The position numbers and the translations under genes are program-made. A stretch of 64,000 nt of DNA. Origin: an uncultured Dehalococcoidia bacterium. GTDB lineage: Bacteria; Chloroflexota; Dehalococcoidia; Lucifugimonadales; UBA3495. The stretch covers positions 1,129,029-1,193,028 of the forward strand of contig OX638345.1 of assembly GCA_951813535.1 (NCBI GenBank), read 5' to 3'. Each line of letters starts with the position of its first letter. Position 1 is the stretch's first letter. The notes under the pieces are model-generated. The model had not been told where the DNA came from. It made no database searches and worked only from the letters and a program-made list of their open reading frames with translations. Below, in pieces: positions 58,693 through 64,000 of the stretch.

Positions 58693-58726
58693 GTGCGGAC
58701 CCAAAACGACCGTCTCCTACTTGATG

Positions 58727-58815
58727 TGAGTAGGAAACGGCCGATGTTGCCGGGGACTTACGGTGTGTAAATGGGGGAGAGGGCGTCCGTCTATCTATGG
58801 GCCTTTTCCTACTCA
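58727..58815. repeat. 89-bp inverted-repeat element
   Basis: Arms tgagtaggaaacggcc (58727-58742) and ggccttttcctactca (58800-58815) match at 15 of 16 positions. No ORF inside. It abuts the truncated IS5-like fragment, so it could be a MITE or IS-end remnant. The following 58816-59158 holds nothing I can support. Confidence 0.5.
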
Positions 58816-59158
58816 TATATGCGGTGAATCCGTGGTTTTACGCCGCAAATGCACCACTCCGTGTATCATTTGAACAGCGTTGCCCGTTTACTTGCTCGGA
58901 GCCAGCGTAGGCACCGAACCTATAGTGTCCGTCAGGACGTAGCCAATACCGTCGGCACAAGCACATAACCTGCTGCCATGGTGTACCACTAACCACGGTC
59001 CACTCGCTGGAGTCCGAGCCTTTTTCGTACCGTCTCTTTGCTGCGGATTTTCTTGACAAAGGACCGAAGCGCCAGTTGATCGGGACGCGCGCGGCGTTGC
59101 GCCGGGTCTCGTAGGCCGCGGTGGCGCGTTACAAGGTATCGGCGTCAGGGTTTATCCT

Positions 59159-59407
59159 TTGGTGAAGACTACTTGGTCTCACCCCTGGACGCGGATGGCC
59201 TCTGCTGATGGCTACCAGTTGATCCTCGAAGCGAACCATGTTCTTGCAACACTCGCGGTGGAGGCCATCAACGACGGAGTGGTCGACCCCTCCCAAACTG
59301 TCCTGGTGTCGGCCGAGTACGGACCGGACGGCGCTGAAATTCCGCCTTGGTTGGCCATCACCCTTGCCGAAAGCGCTGGTCCGTCCAACGGTGACCACGA
59401 GCCGTGA
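59159..59407 (+). CDS. small hypothetical protein (uncertain)
   Basis: 82 aa from TTG 59159, or about 70 aa from ATG 59195 (MASADGYQLILEANHVLATL). The segment AVEAINDGVVDPSQTVLVSA EYGPDGAEIPPWLAITLAES looks protein-like and ordered, but I recognise no family. No good ribosome site is seen. It lies in a region of IS debris and may itself be a fragment. Confidence 0.3.
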   Translation: MVKTTWSHPWTRMASADGYQLILEANHVLATLAVEAINDGVVDPSQTVLVSAEYGPDGAEIPPWLAITLAESAGPSNGDHEP

Positions 59408-59415
59408 GCGGGCCT

Positions 59416-59458
<43 letters not shown>

Positions 59459-59576
59459 AGAGGGGTATAACTCTCGAAACTGGCAGCGTGTCCGCGAAAC
59501 ACGGTTTGCCGAAGCGTTCGGCGGTAAGATGGTCCGAGCGTGAAACCGGCGTAGACCTACGATCAGGACGACCTGC

Positions 59577-59666
59577 CGTCCCTATGATCCAGACCAGCAA
59601 CTGCTGCTGCCCCGGGCCTTGCCGGATTGGCTGCCTGAAGATCACCTGGCCGCAGTCCACTTCGCG
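59577..59666 (+). pseudogene. IS1182-like transposase N-terminal fragment
   Basis: The frame RPYDPDQQLLLPRALPDWLP EDHLAAVHFA is the typical N-terminus of IS1182-type transposases (family: R-P-Y-D-P-D-Q-x-L-L-L-P...D-W-L-P-E-D-H-L-A). No start codon precedes it and similarity ends after about 30 codons. Its last 22 bases overlap the hairpin at 59645-59692. Confidence 0.65.
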
Positions 59667-59692
59667 TTGTGGGGAAGTGGACTGCGGCCAGG
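59645..59692. terminator. 19-bp perfect hairpin next to the giant gene's stop
   Basis: Arms 59645-59663 and 59674-59692 are exact inverted complements with a 10-base loop, 7 bases after the stop of the giant minus-strand gene. No T-run. One arm is made of IS1182-like fragment sequence. Confidence 0.55.
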
Positions 59693-59699
59693 ACAGGCG

Positions 59700-62600
59700 T
59701 CACTGGGTCGTTATGTTGTTGATGTCCACGATGTGCCATTCAACTGAGTAGGTACCAGTATCGTTGCCCACTGCGCCGATGCGGGCTCTGATCTGGCGGC
59801 CGGTTGTGGTCAGATCGTCGTCGTCAACGGTGTAGTTTACGGTGGCGCTGTCGTCATCTGCCCCGAACTCCGCCGCCAGGATCCTTATGTCATTCTCGCC
59901 GGGGCCACGTATCTCCACCAGGACTGAGCTCTCCCCGTCGTTTCGATTGGTGCGCCTCACGGTGATGGTGAAGGATTCGTCTTCGTCGGCGGAGCTGGGC
60001 GCGGACAGAGTGTAGTGGGGGCCCGGGTAGTCTGGTGTCGTGATCTGGACTGACGTAGGCATCCCGGCGGTGCCGTTGCTGGCCTGCGCCGCCACTTCCA
60101 GTGTGTACTGGGTGCTGGTCTTCAGCCGGGGCACCACGACCTCCAGTTCGTCGCTGGTGTCGTGGCTCGTGGCGAACAGCCATGGCTCGGATGACAGCAC
60201 GCTGGTGCCCTCCGCGAAGCGGTACACGTAGCGGATCACGGCGTTGCCGTGGTCGACGGCGGGTTCCCATTCCAGGGTGACGTCCACCAACGACACTCTG
60301 GCGGGCAGGGTACGATCGGTGAACGCGTCGTCAACGCTGACTAATTCCGTGTCCGGTGTTCCCGGTGTGGCGGTGAGGGATCTCGGGGCGCTGGGCGGGC
60401 TGGTGGTGGGCGTGGCGCTGGTGGTGGCCTGCGTGCGGGTTGCCGGTCCGGGCTTGTTGTTCCCATTCACGGCCCGCACCTCGAAGGTGTAGAGCGTGTC
60501 GCCCGTAAGGCCCGTGATGTTTATGGTCCTGCTTGACACCTGGGCCGGCGTCGCGGTTTCCCACTCGGTGGTTTCAGGGACCGTGTCGCTGTCGGCGTAG
60601 CGGTACTCGAAACCGCTGATGGCGGCGTCGCCCGACCGCTCCGGCGCTCGGAAGTACAGCTCGATGCGGAAGTTGCTGTGGATCACGGCCCTGAGTTCGC
60701 GCACTGCGGATGGACTGGTGGTGTCTCCCAGGGTCGTTCCTTCGGCTTGGGTAGATGGGCCAGCCGTGCTGCCGCGCATCGCGCGCACCTCGAAGGTGTA
60801 GAGCACGGCCCATTGCAGGCCGGACAAGGTGTGTGACGTGGTGCCAGCATGGCTTCCCGGCACATCGGTCCAGTCCCGGCTCCAGTCGGTATCGGAGGGG
60901 GTTCGGTAGCGGTACTGGTATCCAGTGATGGTGATGTCGCTTGGGTCGTTCCAGGTCAGGGTTATCTGCCCTGTGCCGGCTTGCGTGGCGCTCAGTCCGG
61001 TGGGGGCCGACAGTGCGCCCCGCGGGGTGGACTTGACCGATCCTTCATCGCCGGATTGTTCCTGGGCGTTTACGGTGTAAACGGGCCGTACCTGGAAGGT
61101 GTACTCGACGCCGTTGGTCAGGCCCGTCGCCCTGAAGGACGTGGTGCTGGCGTTGCTTCCCGGGATGTTGGTCCAGTCGGGGTTCCACCTCGTGTCCGTG
61201 GCGTTCATGTAGCGGTACTGGTACCGGGTCAGGGTGTTGTCGGCGAGTTGGTCCCATTCCAGGAGAACCTGCCGGTCGCCCGGTGTGGCCCGGAAGTTGA
61301 CCAGGTCGCTGGCTTGGTTCACCGTCATGTTGCTGAAGGAGTCGGCTTCCTTGCCGCTCAGGTCCTGGAGGGGGTTCGAGCTTTGGCCTGGCTTGGTGTA
61401 GGACAGCGTTGCGCTCTGGTTCTGACCGACCGCGGCCGTCAGGGTGAGCGTCACGATGTTGCCGTTGATGGCGACGTTGGTCGGGTTGGCGCCTGGGGCT
61501 CCGTCCACGCTAATTGAGAAGGCGCTGGTGGGCGGTGCGCTGGTCTTCAGGTCCTCGGTGTAGCCGAGCATCAGTGCAGAGCCGTCCACCTCGGCGTACT
61601 CGAGTGCCGGCTTCCGGGTGTCCACTTTGTGGTCGGTCAGGGGCGCCTGGGCGTCGTGGGTCAAGCTGGCGGTCACCTGCTTGGTCGCGTCCAGGTGCGT
61701 GAAATGGATGGTGCCACCGTTCGGGTTGAGGGAGTTGGCGGGCCACGATATGCCGTCGTGATCGTCGTGGTCGGCGGTGGTGACTCTGTAGTCGAAGATC
61801 AGGTCCGAGGTGTCCATTCTGCTGAGGTAGGTAGCTTGCCGCGTGTTGCCGGCCAGTTCGATGGCGAACTCAGGCGTCCCGCCGGAGGTGTCCACCGTCA
61901 CGTTCCCGTTGAACGTCACCTTGATGCGGATGTTGTCTCCGGCGGCGTAGTAGTTGTCGATGGGCGTCGAGGTCGGCTCGATGTCCAGCACCTGTAGTGG
62001 ATTGAGGCTGGTTATACTGATCGTCGCCTCGCCGTCGGCGTCGTTCCGGTCCGGGATTACCAGTTTGTCGGATACTCCCTGGCTGGCGTGCAGATACGCT
62101 ACGAAGGTCTCGGCGTCAGGCTCGTAGAGCCCGTCGTCTATGATCGTGATGTCCTGTTGGCTCGTGTAGGTGTATCCACCGGCGTTCGTTGCGCTCCAGT
62201 CTGCGGGCGTGACGGGGATGTTTGTCGAAATAGGTGTGTAGTCCTCGTTGACTGTGGCCGTTCCGGCATCGTCAGTGCGTAACGCGGCGGAGAAGCTTTC
62301 CCTGGGCTGGGCCACGCCTTCGCCGGCGGTGAAGACCACGCCGATGCTGAGGGGTTGGCCCTCGGTCGACGAGTAGGTGAGTTGCTGGTGCGACACTTGG
62401 ACGGATGGTCCGGTGGGCGGCAGTTTCGCCGCCACGGTGGCCGAGTTGTTGGGCGCGAGAGCCGGCAGGTGGTCGTCGCCGCCCACTACGGTGACGGTCG
62501 CCGTGCCGTCCGTGTTGATCGAGTTGATGGCGCTGACGAAGCTCAGGGTTTGAGCATCGACGGTTGTGTTCTGCGCGTCGATTGTTGGCGCGCTGATCTC

Positions 62601-64000
62601 GAAGTGCTCTGTCGCCTGGTCCAGTTTGAGGTTCAACTCAAGGTCCGCGCTGGGCGCGTTGGAGGCGGTGAATCTGAAACTTGGTGGCGCGATCACGGGT
62701 GTTGCGTCGTTGTGAAGCGCCTGGACGCTGATCCGCGGTATGGCGCTGTTGTTGGTCACCGACTGGTCCGTGAAGGATGCCAGGTCGTTACCGGCCCGGT
62801 CCTGGAGTTTCCCGCCGGTGGAGGGAGCCGCGTAGCTGACCTTGACGTTCGTGTCGTTGTGAGCGATGGGCGTGTTCAGGTGCAGCATCACGGTGCTCCC
62901 CGACACCGTCACTGGGGTCGTGGCATCAAGGGCCACGGTACTCTCTGATCCGCCGGCCGGAGTCGCTTCTATCGTGAATGCCGTTGCGGCCGGGAGGGAT
63001 GAGGTCTTCATCGACTCGTTCATCGTCAGGGTGAGGGTCTTGCCGTCCGCGGCCAGTACGGCCGGGTTGGACTGCGCCAGCGTGGGGGCAGTGGAGTCGG
63101 CGGCCAGGTTGGTGACTGGCAGGTCGGTGAAGTTGGCTGCTCTGTTGCCTGTCAGGTCGGTCAATTGCTGGCCGCGTGGGGCTGATGTCGACGGATTGGT
63201 GAAGTCGAGTAGTATGTTTGTGTCGGACGCGGTGATGGCTGATGCCAGTGTGAGTGTGAGCTCGTTGCCCGACGAGTATGGTCTCGGTGAGTTGGAGACT
63301 GAGACTCTGGTGTTGCTGGATCCTTTTGTGACTGTGAAGTTGCCGGTTCCGTGTGTGGTTGATGCGAACAGTTTTTCGCTGAAGGTGATCACTACGGATG
63401 TTCCGTTAACGGTTGCGTCCACGACGGTTGGGACGACGAGGTCCTCGGTGATGTAGAACGTGCGCTCCGCGTGGGCGGACCAGTCCTGCGATGATGTGAT
63501 GTAGTACGGATTTCCGGCGCCGGTGCCTGCTCTGAAGTCGTTGAGTGGGTAGAGGTCTCCGCAGACATGCAGCGCAAGTGCCTGTTTGTCGGCTGCGGCG
63601 ATGGTGGAGTCTAGGTTGAACCACATCCTTCCCAGTTGGCTTTCATATTCGATGGCTTGAATGGTGTATCCCGCCGGGGTTTCGGTGGTGCTGAACGTAT
63701 CGTCGTCCAGCGTCCCTTCTGTGGTGAAGGTATTGTAGCCGTGGTATGTCCTACTGCCGAATTGGTAGCTTGCGATGCCGATGCGTCGTGGCCCTTCGAT
63801 GAGGGTGGCGCCGCCTTGAAGCTCGGGCTCCGGACACTGCTCGATGGCGGTGATTGCTGCTGTGGCGTCGCTGGTGAATGGACCTTCAGGGAAGCCGCTG
63901 TCGTCCTCAAAGGATACCGACACCTTGATGGTCTTGCCCGCGTCGGCGTCGGTCAGGGTGTAGGTCGCGTCGGCTCCGATGTTGTCCTGCTCCAAGGTGG
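59700..64000 (-). CDS. giant surface protein with SwmB-like, Calx-beta-like and FN3 repeats (N-terminus outside window)
   Basis: At least 1433 aa, open at the window edge, so the true start is upstream on the minus strand. Order from the N-terminal side: a DADAGKTIKVSVSFEDDSGF-type module; a domain around SQLGRMWFNLDSTIAAADKQ; several SwmB-like repeats with endings such as ATVNGTSVVITFSEKLFAST and GKTLTLTMNESMKTSSLPAA; a Calx-beta-like block (TLSYSSTEG-like start, VNEDYTPISTNIPVTPADWS); another SwmB-like unit; at least four fibronectin III domains (ALSAPTGLSATQAGTGQITL TW; YTFEVRAVNGNNKPGP); and a final Calx-like domain (SSADEDESFTITVRRTN). Probably exported and adhesive or structural. No C-terminal sorting motif is seen. 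Confidence 0.9.
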   Translation of the reverse strand, partial: TLEQDNIGADATYTLTDADAGKTIKVSVSFEDDSGFPEGPFTSDATAAITAIEQCPEPELQGGATLIEGPRRIGIASYQFGSRTYHGYNTFTTEGTLDDDTFSTTETPAGYTIQAIEYESQLGRMWFNLDSTIAAADKQALALHVCGDLYPLNDFRAGTGAGNPYYITSSQDWSAHAERTFYITEDLVVPTVVDATVNGTSVVITFSEKLFASTTHGTGNFTVTKGSSNTRVSVSNSPRPYSSGNELTLTLASAITASDTNILLDFTNPSTSAPRGQQLTDLTGNRAANFTDLPVTNLAADSTAPTLAQSNPAVLAADGKTLTLTMNESMKTSSLPAATAFTIEATPAGGSESTVALDATTPVTVSGSTVMLHLNTPIAHNDTNVKVSYAAPSTGGKLQDRAGNDLASFTDQSVTNNSAIPRISVQALHNDATPVIAPPSFRFTASNAPSADLELNLKLDQATEHFEISAPTIDAQNTTVDAQTLSFVSAINSINTDGTATVTVVGGDDHLPALAPNNSATVAAKLPPTGPSVQVSHQQLTYSSTEGQPLSIGVVFTAGEGVAQPRESFSAALRTDDAGTATVNEDYTPISTNIPVTPADWSATNAGGYTYTSQQDITIIDDGLYEPDAETFVAYLHASQGVSDKLVIPDRNDADGEATISITSLNPLQVLDIEPTSTPIDNYYAAGDNIRIKVTFNGNVTVDTSGGTPEFAIELAGNTRQATYLSRMDTSDLIFDYRVTTADHDDHDGISWPANSLNPNGGTIHFTHLDATKQVTASLTHDAQAPLTDHKVDTRKPALEYAEVDGSALMLGYTEDLKTSAPPTSAFSISVDGAPGANPTNVAINGNIVTLTLTAAVGQNQSATLSYTKPGQSSNPLQDLSGKEADSFSNMTVNQASDLVNFRATPGDRQVLLEWDQLADNTLTRYQYRYMNATDTRWNPDWTNIPGSNASTTSFRATGLTNGVEYTFQVRPVYTVNAQEQSGDEGSVKSTPRGALSAPTGLSATQAGTGQITLTWNDPSDITITGYQYRYRTPSDTDWSRDWTDVPGSHAGTTSHTLSGLQWAVLYTFEVRAMRGSTAGPSTQAEGTTLGDTTSPSAVRELRAVIHSNFRIELYFRAPERSGDAAISGFEYRYADSDTVPETTEWETATPAQVSSRTINITGLTGDTLYTFEVRAVNGNNKPGPATRTQATTSATPTTSPPSAPRSLTATPGTPDTELVSVDDAFTDRTLPARVSLVDVTLEWEPAVDHGNAVIRYVYRFAEGTSVLSSEPWLFATSHDTSDELEVVVPRLKTSTQYTLEVAAQASNGTAGMPTSVQITTPDYPGPHYTLSAPSSADEDESFTITVRRTNRNDGESSVLVEIRGPGENDIRILAAEFGADDDSATVNYTVDDDDLTTTGRQIRARIGAVGNDTGTYSVEWHIVDINNITTQ

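Noticed and set aside
58838-59059. 73-codon minus-strand ORF starting MSRKSAAKRRYEKG
   Set aside because: No family resemblance, no ribosome site, and it sits in IS debris.

Overview
The window is high-GC, gene-dense bacterial DNA. I see no rRNA, tRNA or CRISPR. The gene mix suggests an uncultured Chloroflexota bacterium of the SAR202/Dehalococcoidia kind: several lipoprotein-type peptide ABC importers, many SDR, MaoC and metallo-hydrolase genes, BNR and PQQ propellers, mycothiol-type DinB proteins and a giant FN3/SwmB/Calx-beta surface protein. That placement is inference, because no taxonomic marker was searched.

Layout. 1-9.9 kb (mostly +): end of cysS, a coiled-coil membrane protein, an FAD-linked oxidase, a small acidic protein, a D-2-hydroxyacid dehydrogenase, an EEP-family hydrolase, ribosomal protein L25, a DUF3800-like protein and secA. 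9.9-13.1 kb (-): a copper module of copA, a second coiled-coil protein and a YHS protein. 14-15 kb: a leucine/glutamate-type dehydrogenase. 15.2-25.5 kb (-): two tandem duplicated peptide ABC importers without ATPases, with two lipoprotein genes behind the first. 25.9-41.5 kb (-): PQQ propeller, hydantoinase-like amidohydrolase, TPR protein, trans-sulfuration enzyme, GMC oxidoreductase, SDR-DUF2867, two DinB/MDMPI paralogues, BNR propeller, MNT-HEPN fusion, MFS and SDR, with one Uma2 gene on +. 41.6-47.2 kb: a mobile cluster with three copies of a short element carrying 18-bp terminal inverted repeats, an IS110 transposase bracketed by the same repeats, and another MITE-like element. 47.2-58.2 kb: catabolic genes (amidohydrolase, SDR, a MaoC pair, MBL hydrolase, FMN oxidase) around a third ATPase-less peptide importer. 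56.5-59.7 kb: remnants of three different insertion sequences. 59.7-64 kb (-): the giant surface protein, cut by the window edge.

Main discovery. The two lipoprotein genes at 17425-16037 and 16026-15175 (- strand) each contain one in-frame TGA exactly where the first Cys of a CxxC motif belongs: TGA-P-L-C in a DUF3179 protein and TGA-P-H-C in a TlpA/thioredoxin protein. Both frames are otherwise open with full family similarity on either side. A hairpin follows each TGA at a distance suited to a bacterial SECIS. TGA is an ordinary stop elsewhere (secA, the EEP gene, the end of the DUF3179 gene itself). The simplest reading is a tandem pair of extracytoplasmic selenoproteins, which standard gene calling splits into four fragments.

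Regulation visible in the sequence: several good -35/-10 pairs (before the small acidic protein, both ABC operons on -, the OFA-type MFS, the SDR at 41835, the MBL gene and the third ABC operon) and many perfect palindromic hairpins at gene ends.
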